DNA from: Susulua sp964590995
GTDB lineage: Bacteria > Omnitrophota > Gorgyraeia > Duberdicusellales > 4484-171
Reading direction: 5' to 3'
NCBI GenBank assembly: GCA_964590995.1
Contig: CAZPYY010000007.1
Span: forward strand, 1-29,553
Length of the DNA: 29,553 bases
This document shows positions 1-8,635 of this stretch, in pieces. A program made the translations under genes and the position numbers. The stretch's first letter is position 1, and every line of letters begins with the position of its first letter. The notes beneath the pieces are model-generated. The model saw only the letters and a list, made by a program, of their open reading frames with translations, was not told where the DNA came from and did no database searches.

Positions 1-315
1 AGTTATGTAGAGATAACTGGCGGGAAGGGTCTTAGGGTGACACAGGGCAACGTCGGCATTGGGACGGCGAGCCCAAGTTCTGGCTTAAAACTTGATGTTG
101 AGGGTAAAGTCGGGGCAACGCACTACTGCGACCAGAATGGGAATAATTGTCTTAGTGCCGACGGCTGGTCAACGCAACACACTGGTTGTTATGAGAAGTA
201 TACTGGCGCATGGAATACTTGGGTTGGTTGTAATGCTGGTTATGTTGTTACAGCTGTGAAGTTTGCAGGTGCGGGAATTTTGCACGGGCGCGTACGATGT
301 TGTAGAATAAGGTGA
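1..315 (+). CDS. Surface or tail-fibre-type protein, C-terminal part (partial)
   Basis: The frame is open from base 1 to the TAG-type end at 315, so this is the 3' end of a longer gene; a GTG at 37 is not a convincing start. The translation holds one 'GNVGIGTASP...LKLDVEG' unit, the repeat style of long surface and tail-fibre-like proteins that often end in S74 chaperone domains. It continues with 'CDQNGNNC' and a cysteine-rich end of about 50 residues that finishes in RVRCCRIR. No S74 domain is present, so the end is a different C-terminal module. The gene at the right edge of the window uses the same repeat style on the same strand. Role (adhesin, fibre or pilus tip) is inferred only. Confidence 0.6.
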   Translation, partial: SYVEITGGKGLRVTQGNVGIGTASPSSGLKLDVEGKVGATHYCDQNGNNCLSADGWSTQHTGCYEKYTGAWNTWVGCNAGYVVTAVKFAGAGILHGRVRCCRIR

Positions 316-342
316 ACACAAAAAGGGGTCAGACACGATGCA

Positions 343-467
343 GGGACACAACACTTAATTAGATTGAAGGATTTATCGAAAGGCTTGAAAGAATAACCGG
401 AAGAAGTTTCAGAAAGAGAAAGCCAGGTCCTAAAAAACCAAAAAGAAATAAATAAGTGTTGTGTCCC
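343..467. mobile_element. RAYT-derived miniature element with 15-bp terminal inverted repeats
   Basis: The ends, 343-357 and 453-467, are perfect 15-bp inverted repeats (GGGACACAACACTTA and its complement). Between them, in the plus frame ending at the TAA 453-455, lies the C-terminal tail of a REP-associated tyrosine transposase (Y1 family): about 30 codons reading GFIERLERITGRSFRKRKPG and then PKKPKRNK. The catalytic part is absent, so it cannot move by itself. The right repeat begins at the transposase stop codon, as expected for a RAYT gene embedded in its REP sequence. Confidence 0.7.
363..455 (+). pseudogene. REP-associated tyrosine transposase, C-terminal remnant
   Basis: Frame 363-455 encodes the lysine/arginine-rich tail typical of the C-terminus of Y1_Tnp-domain RAYT proteins (ERLERITGRSFRKRKPGPKK). 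A stop lies directly upstream at 360-362 and no start is present. The HUH and catalytic tyrosine motifs are missing. Family assignment rests on the recognisable tail only. Confidence 0.6.
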
Positions 468-478
468 GATTCGGGGAA

Positions 479-709
479 TCAAATTTCGGCTTGATTTATT
501 AGTTTGCGGTAGTACTCAATGCACTCTGGACAAGCTGAGTCTTTCTGTTTCCACTTAGGATGATCCTTTTTTATAAGATCAAGCAAGTACTCTTCAGCCT
601 TAGCATGTTCCAGAGAATGAACCTGGCGAATCGATTTCCCGCAGATCTGGCACTTATATCTCTTGCCTCCGGTGAGGGCTTTTTTTATATTATTAAGGAA
701 GTTCTTCAT
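479..709 (-). CDS. Small zinc-ribbon-like protein, unknown function
   Basis: A 76-residue protein with two CxxC pairs, C20/C23 and C60/C63, which could bind one zinc ion. The segment between them is rich in charged residues and probably helical. There is no signal peptide or membrane segment, so it is likely cytoplasmic. It starts 5 bp after the stop of the 715-1044 gene, so the two are probably co-transcribed. No clear Shine-Dalgarno precedes the ATG, which fits translational coupling. I do not recognise a named family. Confidence 0.6.
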   Translation of the reverse strand: MKNFLNNIKKALTGGKRYKCQICGKSIRQVHSLEHAKAEEYLLDLIKKDHPKWKQKDSACPECIEYYRKLINQAEI

Positions 710-714
710 GGTAG

Positions 715-1044
715 TTATTTTGCTATAAAGGCTACTTTGAGGGTGGTGCGAACCTCATCCTGCCAAGGCCAAAACATAGCAGCTATAATAGTATTACCTA
801 CTTGTTTCTTGAATAGGGTTTGATTCTCGCGAACTCCGCCATATTTCTTAGTTAGCTCAGCATCTTCATTGCTAGGCGCTACTCCAACGGCTTTTGCAAT
901 TGGTCCGAGAAGCTCGGTAAACAGCTTAACCCACTGGTCGTTATCCTTGGTGTAGAAGACGATTTCATAGTAATTATCAGCAACAAATCTCTCTTCGTAA
1001 ATATTTAAAGTCTTACACTTTTCGATAATTTCTTTTAGTTCCAT
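715..1044 (-). CDS. Hypothetical protein, 109 aa
   Basis: I chose the ATG at 1044 (MELKEIIEKC) rather than the longer frame start at 1083. It is preceded by AGGAGT at good spacing, and the upstream extension reads through an unlikely leader. The protein is acidic to neutral, has no signal peptide, and carries an aromatic-rich tail near residue 95 (FWPWQDEVRTTLKVAF). It is first in a two-gene unit with the zinc-ribbon protein. I do not recognise the family. Confidence 0.6.
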   Translation of the reverse strand: MELKEIIEKCKTLNIYEERFVADNYYEIVFYTKDNDQWVKLFTELLGPIAKAVGVAPSNEDAELTKKYGGVRENQTLFKKQVGNTIIAAMFWPWQDEVRTTLKVAFIAK

Positions 1045-1098
1045 AAATACTACTCCTTGCTTTGACGCTGTGTACAATACCACCAGCGCCTGAAATCA

Positions 1099-1125
1099 GG
1101 GACAGTTGCACTTTGCAACACTCCC
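1099..1125. repeat. REP-like imperfect palindrome
   Basis: GGGACAGTTGCA, a CTT loop, then TGCAACACTCCC form an imperfect hairpin with GGGA/TCCC ends and a GTTGCA/TGCAAC core. It lies between the stop of the HD-domain gene and the start of the 715-1044 gene. The GGGACA end resembles the ends of the RAYT-derived element at 343-467, which suggests the same REP family. Confidence 0.5.
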
Positions 1126-1157
1126 ATTATCCTTAAAATTTGACCTTAGTCAACCCC

Positions 1158-2297
1158 TCAATCGAAATCGCTATATATCCGGCCAAAATCTATACCACAG
1201 ATAATCTTTGACCGGTATTCTTCTCTAAGGTTGGCTATTGCCTTCTCCAAAGCCTTGCTCTGTACGCCATTCTTTAAAGATAAATAAGCCTCAATAAAAG
1301 CTGCTAGCTGGTCAATACCTTTAATAAGTTCCCCGTCCCTTTCTACGGCACCATCTGAGGCTATGATATTGGTAAACTCATTTTCAGTAAACATATGCAT
1401 AGCTTGATGCCAGGTTTTAGGGATTAGCTTGTATATCTTTGCCTCCATCTCGGAACGCTCATATTCTTTAATTAAGTCTCCTAATCCTTGGACTGCCCTT
1501 TTTACCGGATTAATTACATCGCGAGTCAAAACCTCGGGTAAATCATGGAATAGGCCGGTAAAGTAATTATTTATAGCTCTTTTATTATCAGCTTTTATCT
1601 CTAAAGAGAATAAATAAGCTAGCATCGCCACAATTAACATATGCCCTAAGACTGATGTCCTAGGAACTCGGTGCAGATGGCTCCAGCGTATTTGGAATCT
1701 CAGCTGGCCACAAATATCTACAAAATCCTTTAATTCTTGAGAATATAATAGCTTCTGCATGCTCCCAAGGTCCTGATACCTCTCCTGTTTGGTACGTATA
1801 TCTTCTTTTATCTCCTCAATTGCATAACCATTGGGATTAGCACGTTCGATAATATCAAACTCCCACTTAGTGGCGTAGAAGTGAGCAGCACTTATAATCC
1901 TGCGATTCACATTGCGTTCAGGATCATGTAAGTAATTTTGAAACCTTGTGCAAAAACCCTTGCCCAAAGAACTTATAATCGGGCTTATTTCTTTATAGGC
2001 CCACTCATTTAACTTTTTATACTGTTTTTTATTATCCTTTATCCGGTGAAATAGCGGTGGCTTTAAATCAGTGATTACAGTGCGCTGAAAAAACTCAAAG
2101 ATCCCAGCTTCAATTACCTCAACCCAATCAAAACCTTCTGTTTGGTTATCCTCTTCACACTTGCCCAAACAATAGGCAATAATCATCTTGTGGGCTTGCT
2201 TATCTAATTCGGTCAGCTCAACAGTGCGGATCTGATCGTTCCAGCGCTGCATAGGTGCGGCTTCATAAATCTTTAACAGGAGTGGCTTTATTATCAT
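1158..2297 (-). CDS. HD-domain phosphohydrolase-like protein
   Basis: A 379-residue soluble protein. The metal-binding HD signature is visible as H219 in 'TSVLGHM' and H251-D252 in 'GLFHDLPEVLTRD', the pattern of the YfbR-like/COG1896 HD hydrolases. The first 200 residues form a helical region that includes 'ELTELDKQAHKMIIAYCLGK'. HD enzymes of this type are metal-dependent phosphohydrolases, often acting on nucleotides; the substrate here is unknown. It follows the RND permease gene by 12 bp and is probably the last gene of the marR-tolC-RND operon. An internal ATG at codon 16 could also be the start. Confidence 0.75.
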   Translation of the reverse strand: MIIKPLLLKIYEAAPMQRWNDQIRTVELTELDKQAHKMIIAYCLGKCEEDNQTEGFDWVEVIEAGIFEFFQRTVITDLKPPLFHRIKDNKKQYKKLNEWAYKEISPIISSLGKGFCTRFQNYLHDPERNVNRRIISAAHFYATKWEFDIIERANPNGYAIEEIKEDIRTKQERYQDLGSMQKLLYSQELKDFVDICGQLRFQIRWSHLHRVPRTSVLGHMLIVAMLAYLFSLEIKADNKRAINNYFTGLFHDLPEVLTRDVINPVKRAVQGLGDLIKEYERSEMEAKIYKLIPKTWHQAMHMFTENEFTNIIASDGAVERDGELIKGIDQLAAFIEAYLSLKNGVQSKALEKAIANLREEYRSKIICGIDFGRIYSDFD

Positions 2298-2309
2298 TGA
2301 TGTATTATA

Positions 2310-5300
2310 TCATTTATTCTCTTCTTTATGGTTAGATTTTTTCACAGTCACATGGCCGGCGACTTTAAAGGTAAAATCATCAATAATAGCATAAATACAG
2401 GGAAGGACTATTAAAGTCAAAGCTGTTGCGCAAATAATGCCCCAAACAATAGTAAGAGCCATTGGCCGCAAAAATGGGTCACCTCCCCAGATACCATAGG
2501 CAGTTGGGGTCAGACCTAGGGCAGTGGTAATTGTTGTAAGCAGTACCGGCCGCAGTCTCAGCTGGCCGGCGCTAACAATAGACTCCCGCCGCTTGACCCC
2601 TTGACGGCGCAAGTTATTGATAAATTCAACCAAAACAATAGAATCATTGACAACAATTCCGCTTAACCCAACAATACCCATCATCATAAAAAAACTTAAG
2701 GAAAAACCGTGGAAGAAAAAGGCCCAGACAACCCCAATAAGGCCAAAAGGAATTGCCATCATTACCACCATCGGTTGTATCAGAGAGTTAAAATTAGCTG
2801 CTAATATCAAGAAGATCAGAAATGCTGCTAATCCAAAAGCACTTATAAATCCTTTTGCTGACCTAATGTTCTCTTGTTGTTCTCCACCGTATTCTATCCG
2901 GTAACCAAGATACTTCTTGGGTGTATCTTTAAACTTCTCTTCAATAAGCTTATTAGCCTTAAGAGAAGTCATCTTCTTAACATCAACATCAGCCCGAACA
3001 GTAATTACTCTCTTACCTCGGGAATGCTGTATTCGCGCTAAAGACACTTCGTCTTCCAGATGAGCTACCTTATTTAGAGGTATAAGGTTACCAAATTTGT
3101 TAGGAATAATAATTTTATCAAAAGTTTTCTTGGTGTCGCGATACTCTTCGGGAAAACGCACCAAAACGTCTATTTCTTCCTCGGCTTTTACCGGCTTAAT
3201 CGAAGTAGCTACTCCACCCCTAAAAGCATTACGTATGGAAGTAGCAATTTCTCCCACTGAAAGAAAAGCTCTTGCCGCCTGATCAGGATTAACAACTACC
3301 CTAACCTCGCCCCTTCCAACCTCATAGTCGGAAGTAATATCTGAGACCCCTTTTATACCTTCGAGAAATTTACTTATTTCTCCGGATATTTCTTCTAAAA
3401 CTGCAAATTCTTCTCCTCTTACTTTAACTGCTATGGCCTTTCCGACTGGTGGACCAGCTTCGTGCTTGGCAAAGTAAAGCTTATCAAAACCCTTTATATC
3501 TTTAGTCTTCTCTTTTAAATCACTGATGATTTGAGAAACACTTTTCTTGCGTTCAGTATAGGGAGTGAGAAATACTGTAATCTGCGCGGTATGGCTGCCA
3601 GATTTACCGTAAGGATCAAACATCCAGGTTTCACCGATTGAACCAACTAAGGTAGTGTAAGCGTCTAACTGGCCTTCGGGCAGCTCTTTAACTTTATCCT
3701 CAACCTGTTGTATTAATTCATTAGTCGTATAAATATTTGTTCCTATCGGAGCCTCAGCCCTAATCCAGAATTGCTCAACTCCTTCCTCTGAACCAAATAG
3801 AACAAATGGCATAGTTTTAGCTAAAGCAAAGGTAAGCAAAAGCAAAACGATTAATCCTAAAAGAACCCAATAACGCCGATTTAGAGCTTTATTCACTATG
3901 TTGGTGTAAAAACTAAGTAGCTTTTTAAACCAAGGTAGCTCCTTCCTTGATTTAAACTTACTCTTTCCAGCCTTAACAAAATCAGCAAAATGAGATGGTA
4001 AAATTACTAAAGCTTCAAACAATGAGGCTGATAAGGCAATAATAACAACTAAGGGTATTCCCCAGATAAATTTACCAAGCAGTCCACCCATAAACATAAG
4101 CGGAGCAAAAGCAGCGATTGTAGTAATAACAGTAGTAGTAACCGGCTTGGCTACCTCTTTGGTTCCAATAATTGCCGCCTCCCTGGGATTATGCCCCTTT
4201 TCCAAATAGCGGGAACAATTCTCAGCTATAATAATTCCATCATCTACTAACATTCCTAAGACTATAATTAGGCCAAACATAGTAATGAGGTTAACGCTTA
4301 AACCAAAAAAGCCCATTATGGCTAGAGTAGCTGAGAAGGCAATCGGAAGGCCTAAGGTAGTTAGAAAGGCAACTCGGGAATTTAAAAATAGCATAAGAAC
4401 TGTACAAACTAAGAATATACCGATAATCCCATTATTCTTTAAAACCCCGAGCCTTCTTTTGATATAGTAAGATATATCATTTATATAAGCTGCTTTTAGC
4501 TTTGGATCACTTGCCCTAAGGAAATCTTCTGTCTGCTTCTTGACGTCATCAACAATCTTAATCGCATCACCGGTTGCCCTCTTAATAATAGTGAGATTAA
4601 CTGAGCGCATCCCATAACTTTTATTTATTATGTCTTCATCCTCAAAGGAAAAACGCACGCTAGCTACATCTTTTATACGCAACCAATTACCGGATTCATT
4701 AGCTCTGATAACCACATTTTCAATCTCTTCTTTAGTGTGAAACTCTCCAGTAGTCCGGATACTAAACTCCTCCTTGCCGCGCACTTTTCCTCCCGGAATG
4801 CTCATATTTTGCTTATCCAGTGCCTGCATTATCTCTTCTAAACTAACGTATGCATCTCGCATCTTCTCAGGGTCAACTTCAACCCAGACCTCAGTATCAC
4901 GATAACCCTTTTTAGAAATTGACGACACTCCCGGAATATCCTCAAAAATATCTTCTAAATTATCAGCATGCTCCTGTAATGTACCTTCAGATAACTCTCC
5001 ACTTAACGCTACTTGAATTACTGGAATCTCACCGGAGGTAATCTCAGTTACTGTTGGATCATTATCAACACCTTGGGGCAGGTTTCGGACCCGGTCAACA
5101 GCCTTCTGGATATCATCGACAACTTTATCCTTATCCTTTACATCCTGACTGATCTTTATCAGAATATTAGAAGCATTCTCAATAGAAGTAGACTGCATCT
5201 CTTCAATCCCATCAACCCCTTTTAGCTCTTTTTCAATAGGTATAGTAACCAGCTTCTCTACTTCTTGAGGCGGAGCGCCAAGGTAAGCAGTATTAACAAC

Positions 5301-5441
5301 TACCATGTCGTAGGCGACCTCAGGAAAAGCCTCCCTCCTAATCTTATATACAAAAAGAGTAAACACCCCGGCAATAAGGATAAAAAGGGAGATGAGATTA
5401 ACTAATAGTGAGTGTTTTACTGAAAATTCTGAAATCTTCAT
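2310..5441 (-). CDS. RND-family efflux permease (AcrB/MMPL-type)
   Basis: The 1043-residue length and two-fold repeat are typical of RND permeases. TM1 lies at about 10-32, TM2-6 at about 340-500, TM7 near 527 and TM8-12 at about 860-1025, with large periplasmic loops after TM1 and TM7. The proton-relay aspartates are present (D400-D401 in 'GMLVDDGIII'). The position of the AcrB lysine in TM10 reads 'GIVVNDSIVLVEF', as in many non-HAE1 RND proteins. It is predicted to expel compounds by proton antiport through the TolC-like protein encoded 10 bp upstream. No adaptor gene is in the operon. Substrate is unknown. Confidence 0.93.
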   Translation of the reverse strand: MKISEFSVKHSLLVNLISLFILIAGVFTLFVYKIRREAFPEVAYDMVVVNTAYLGAPPQEVEKLVTIPIEKELKGVDGIEEMQSTSIENASNILIKISQDVKDKDKVVDDIQKAVDRVRNLPQGVDNDPTVTEITSGEIPVIQVALSGELSEGTLQEHADNLEDIFEDIPGVSSISKKGYRDTEVWVEVDPEKMRDAYVSLEEIMQALDKQNMSIPGGKVRGKEEFSIRTTGEFHTKEEIENVVIRANESGNWLRIKDVASVRFSFEDEDIINKSYGMRSVNLTIIKRATGDAIKIVDDVKKQTEDFLRASDPKLKAAYINDISYYIKRRLGVLKNNGIIGIFLVCTVLMLFLNSRVAFLTTLGLPIAFSATLAIMGFFGLSVNLITMFGLIIVLGMLVDDGIIIAENCSRYLEKGHNPREAAIIGTKEVAKPVTTTVITTIAAFAPLMFMGGLLGKFIWGIPLVVIIALSASLFEALVILPSHFADFVKAGKSKFKSRKELPWFKKLLSFYTNIVNKALNRRYWVLLGLIVLLLLTFALAKTMPFVLFGSEEGVEQFWIRAEAPIGTNIYTTNELIQQVEDKVKELPEGQLDAYTTLVGSIGETWMFDPYGKSGSHTAQITVFLTPYTERKKSVSQIISDLKEKTKDIKGFDKLYFAKHEAGPPVGKAIAVKVRGEEFAVLEEISGEISKFLEGIKGVSDITSDYEVGRGEVRVVVNPDQAARAFLSVGEIATSIRNAFRGGVATSIKPVKAEEEIDVLVRFPEEYRDTKKTFDKIIIPNKFGNLIPLNKVAHLEDEVSLARIQHSRGKRVITVRADVDVKKMTSLKANKLIEEKFKDTPKKYLGYRIEYGGEQQENIRSAKGFISAFGLAAFLIFLILAANFNSLIQPMVVMMAIPFGLIGVVWAFFFHGFSLSFFMMMGIVGLSGIVVNDSIVLVEFINNLRRQGVKRRESIVSAGQLRLRPVLLTTITTALGLTPTAYGIWGGDPFLRPMALTIVWGIICATALTLIVLPCIYAIIDDFTFKVAGHVTVKKSNHKEENK

Positions 5442-5451
5442 AATTGCCCCT

Positions 5452-6951
5452 TTATAAAGGTTCCGGCCAATACTTATCTAACAAAACATTTTTAGTTAAA
5501 TCTAATTCTATAAGGGAAACCTTATAGGTATAAAGATTGGTTGCTAAAGCCAGCCTTGCCTTTAAGAGGTCATCTTCATATTGAATAAGGGTATCAGCAT
5601 TTGAGCGGCCATAACCGATGCGCTTTATCTGATTATCGAGCTTTTTTTGGTGCAACTTAATTATAGATTGGTATAGCCTAACCTGATTATCGCTACTATT
5701 AACCTGATTGACCTTGTCATTAATTTCCTGCAGGATAAGGCGCTCAACCCTCTTTAGGCGAAGCAGGAGCTGGCTCTCCTCGAGTCTTACCTTCTCAAGC
5801 TCTGCTTTTGCCTCTCGGTTCTCTAAAGGAACTTCGATGGTTAATGTAAGGGCTATCTCATCATTACTATTATCAGAGATGCCTTCCCAGGCGCTACTTC
5901 TCTGAGAATTTATATTATTGCGGGCAAAAGTAGCTTCAAGGTCTATTTGCGGCCAAAGGGCATTTCTCTTAACCACTAAATCAATTTCACTCTTCTCGAG
6001 TTCGTTTTTTATCCGCTTATAATCCCTTCGAGAATTAATAGACTCTTTTAACATCTGGTGTAAGTCAACTGTGGCGCTATCAGAGCTTAATTTATCCTTA
6101 GGCTTGACCTTATCTTTAAAATCCCCCCGATTAAGAAGAAAGAGTAGGTCATTCTTTGCGGTCTCTTGCTCTAGGCCAGCTACCACCAAATCACTCTCTC
6201 TGGTATAAACAAGAGCCTCGATAGCTAAAAACTCACTCTCCTCAACCAATCCTATCGAGTATTTATTTTGATAAATCTCATAGAGCCGCTTTGCACCTTT
6301 GAACATATCTTCCCTTATTGTTAATTCTTCATTTTTTAAAACTAAGTTCCAGTAAGCTTTCTGGGCCTTATATAAGATCTCTTCAATATCATCTAGGGAA
6401 GTAAATTCAGAGTTCCCGATATCAAGCTTAGTAAGCTTAATATCAGCCCGATCAGCCAAACCAAAAAAGTTCTTACCTAGCTCCTGCTTTACTGTTAATT
6501 CTAACAAAGCCTCATTGTAGGGATTTAAGGCACTAAAAACACTGTTGGTTCTGGTCTTGGTGGCAGTAGCATCTAAAGACAGGGTTGTTCCGGTAGGAAG
6601 CTTCTTCTCTAGGCCAACAGAGAATGAGTGCTCCTTGGTTTGGGAACCGGCAATAGTAGTAGCTTGAGCTTTTTTATTCCGGTTATAGCTAGCCTCAGCG
6701 CTAAAAATAGTATCAAATATAGATTGGGCGTCATCGAGAGAAGCCCTGCTTATATAAGCATCGTATTGGGCAATTTGAATATCTAAGGAGTTCTCTAGCG
6801 CCAGCCTACTTACATCTTCAAGAGAAAGCTCAATTAACGATGCGGCCGGCGCTTGGGAATAGACCTTAGCTGTAGTTAGGTTTGTTGTTAAACCTACTAT
6901 TAATAACAGATAAAGAAATACTCTGTATTTACTTCTCCTTATCCTTTTCAT
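5452..6951 (-). CDS. TolC-family outer membrane efflux protein
   Basis: A 499-residue protein with an N-terminal hydrophobic signal sequence at about residues 8-32, followed by two long alpha-helical OEP repeats typical of the TolC family. The segments around 'LKLTKLDIGNSEFT' and 'ELEKVRLEESQLLLRLKRVE' are coiled-coil helices. It should form the trimeric outer membrane duct for the RND permease. The ATG overlaps the 3' end of the marR-type gene by 23 bp, so the two are translationally coupled; the permease follows after 10 bp. Confidence 0.88.
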   Translation of the reverse strand: MKRIRRSKYRVFLYLLLIVGLTTNLTTAKVYSQAPAASLIELSLEDVSRLALENSLDIQIAQYDAYISRASLDDAQSIFDTIFSAEASYNRNKKAQATTIAGSQTKEHSFSVGLEKKLPTGTTLSLDATATKTRTNSVFSALNPYNEALLELTVKQELGKNFFGLADRADIKLTKLDIGNSEFTSLDDIEEILYKAQKAYWNLVLKNEELTIREDMFKGAKRLYEIYQNKYSIGLVEESEFLAIEALVYTRESDLVVAGLEQETAKNDLLFLLNRGDFKDKVKPKDKLSSDSATVDLHQMLKESINSRRDYKRIKNELEKSEIDLVVKRNALWPQIDLEATFARNNINSQRSSAWEGISDNSNDEIALTLTIEVPLENREAKAELEKVRLEESQLLLRLKRVERLILQEINDKVNQVNSSDNQVRLYQSIIKLHQKKLDNQIKRIGYGRSNADTLIQYEDDLLKARLALATNLYTYKVSLIELDLTKNVLLDKYWPEPL

Positions 6952-7396
6952 AAAAGGCCTTTTTTATTTTACGCAAAATCCCTAAATAAGTTTGGCGCTC
7001 TCCTTCGGTGAGAACACCGAAAATCTCCGAAATAATCTTTTTACGGGCTGCTCTGGTCTGTTCAATAATCTTCTTACCCTTATCGGTTAAAACAATAAAT
7101 ATAACTCTGCGGTCTCCCTTATCATAAACGCGCTTAGCCAGCTTCATTGCTACCAGGCGGCTAATTAAACCGGTGACAGCCGGAAGGCTAATCTTTAAAA
7201 TCTTAGCAATATTCTTCATCTTCAAAGGCTTATCGCTATCGAGTACTTCCAGGGCTACATACCGGGGAAAAGTAATTTTACCCTGAAATAAAACATCGGC
7301 TCGCCGCTTTAACATTGAATTTGCCAGGCGGTGTATATAGGTTATAGTTTCAACTAATTCCTCGGAAAATTTTGAAATTTGTGCCTTTTTAACCAT
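6929..7396 (-). CDS. MarR-family transcriptional regulator
   Basis: A 155-residue protein with a winged helix-turn-helix in the middle: recognition helix region 'SLPAVTGLISRLVAMKLAKR' and wing 'KGDRRVIFIVLTDKG'. Helical dimerisation ends lie on either side. AAGGAG sits 8 bases before the ATG. It is first in the efflux operon, so it probably represses itself and the efflux genes until a ligand releases it. The 5' region holds repeated TTAACTA motifs that could be its operator. Confidence 0.88.
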   Translation of the reverse strand: MVKKAQISKFSEELVETITYIHRLANSMLKRRADVLFQGKITFPRYVALEVLDSDKPLKMKNIAKILKISLPAVTGLISRLVAMKLAKRVYDKGDRRVIFIVLTDKGKKIIEQTRAARKKIISEIFGVLTEGERQTYLGILRKIKKAFYEKDKEK

Positions 7397-7410
7397 ATTT
7401 AATCTCCTTA

Positions 7411-7451
7411 ATACTTAACTATATTAACTATTAATTAACTAAAGTATACAA
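7411..7451 (-). promoter_or_regulatory. Candidate promoter and operator of the marR-efflux operon
   Basis: Three copies of TTAACTA (7415, 7424, 7435) lie within a wider inverted pair, ATACTT at 7411-7416 and AAGTAT at 7442-7447. A plausible -35 (TTGTAT, complement of 7446-7451) and an AT-rich -10 (complement of 7421-7426) are 19 bases apart. Position directly upstream of the MarR-type gene suggests autoregulation. Confidence 0.45.
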
Positions 7452-7537
7452 CATATCCGCTCCTCTGTCAAGCCCTCCCGAATTAAAGAATTATCGAAAA
7501 CCGGGTCGATTTATGATATTATGATTACAGCAATAAG

Positions 7538-8635
7538 ATGAAAATTAAAAACTTATTATTTATTGTAATCATTCTGTTTATTGGTGGACATCTTTTTTCT
7601 AATTTCACTTTTGGCGCCCAGTCTACCGCAAAAGAGGCCTTATATTGGGCAGATTTAGGTGGGAGCCGGGTTCAATGTCAGCTCTGCCCGCGAAGATGCG
7701 TTCTGGCGCCAAACAAATCAGGATTCTGCCGGGGACGGAAGAACATTAACGGAAAATTATACACATTAAATTATGCCCAGCCAGTAGCTATCCATGTTGA
7801 CCCGATTGAGAAGAAACCCTTGGCCCACGTATACCCGGGAACAAAATCATTCTCAATAGCTACTGCCGGCTGTAACTTACGCTGCAAATTCTGTCAAAAC
7901 TGGGAAATTTCTCAGCTCGACCCTGAACGTGTAAAGGTAGAGCCGGTTTCTCCGCAAAAAATAGTTGCCCTGGCTAAAGAGACTAATTCTAAAACCATTG
8001 CCTTTACCTATACTGAACCGATTATATTCTATGAGTACATGTTAGATATCGCAAAGATAGCAAAAGCTAAAAGTATCAAGTGTATAATGCATTCAGCCGG
8101 CTATGTAAATGAAAAACCCTTAAGGGAAATAGCTAAATACCTTACAGCAGCCAATATTGACTTAAAAGGCTTCAGCAATAAGTACTACGCTTCATTTTGC
8201 CAAGGAAGCCTGGATATTGTGCTTAACACCTTAAGAGTGCTGAAAGAAGAAGGGGTTTGGCTTGAGATAACAAACCTACTTATTCCCGGTGCTAACGATA
8301 GCGATGAAGATATCACTAAACTCTGCAGATGGGTTAAGGAAAACTTAGGCCCCGAGACTCCGATTCACTTTGCAAGGTTCTTTCCTCTCTATAAACTCAC
8401 CAACCTATCCCCTACCCCCCTGGGGACGCTGTTACGGGCTCAGGAAATTGCTGAGAAAGAAGGAATAAAGTTTATCTATATTGGGAACATCCCCCAGCAA
8501 ATTGGTGAGGATACTATCTGTCCTAATTGCGCTAAGATAATTATCAAACGGGTTGGCTATAATGTTAGAGAAAATCACTTAAAAAACGGCAAGTGTCCTT
8601 TTTGCGGGCACAGAATCCCTGGTGTTTGGGATTAA
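7538..8635 (+). CDS. amrS: AmmeMemoRadiSam-system radical SAM enzyme with N-terminal signal sequence
   Basis: The 365-residue protein matches the radical SAM partner of the AmmeMemoRadiSam system (related to pyruvate formate-lyase activases). Visible are the N-terminal cysteine cluster C47/C50/C54/C64, the 'DPIEKKPLAH' segment, the radical SAM motif C112xxxC116xxC119 in 'GCNLRCKFCQNWEIS', and a C-terminal zinc ribbon (CPNC...CPFC). Unusually, about 28 extra residues precede the normal start: a basic MKIK, a long hydrophobic stretch, then 'TFGAQS'. No in-frame ATG, GTG or TTG would remove it. It may be a signal peptide or an anchor. The gene converges on the next with a few bases of overlap. 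Substrate of this family is unknown. Confidence 0.88.
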   Translation: MKIKNLLFIVIILFIGGHLFSNFTFGAQSTAKEALYWADLGGSRVQCQLCPRRCVLAPNKSGFCRGRKNINGKLYTLNYAQPVAIHVDPIEKKPLAHVYPGTKSFSIATAGCNLRCKFCQNWEISQLDPERVKVEPVSPQKIVALAKETNSKTIAFTYTEPIIFYEYMLDIAKIAKAKSIKCIMHSAGYVNEKPLREIAKYLTAANIDLKGFSNKYYASFCQGSLDIVLNTLRVLKEEGVWLEITNLLIPGANDSDEDITKLCRWVKENLGPETPIHFARFFPLYKLTNLSPTPLGTLLRAQEIAEKEGIKFIYIGNIPQQIGEDTICPNCAKIIIKRVGYNVRENHLKNGKCPFCGHRIPGVWD

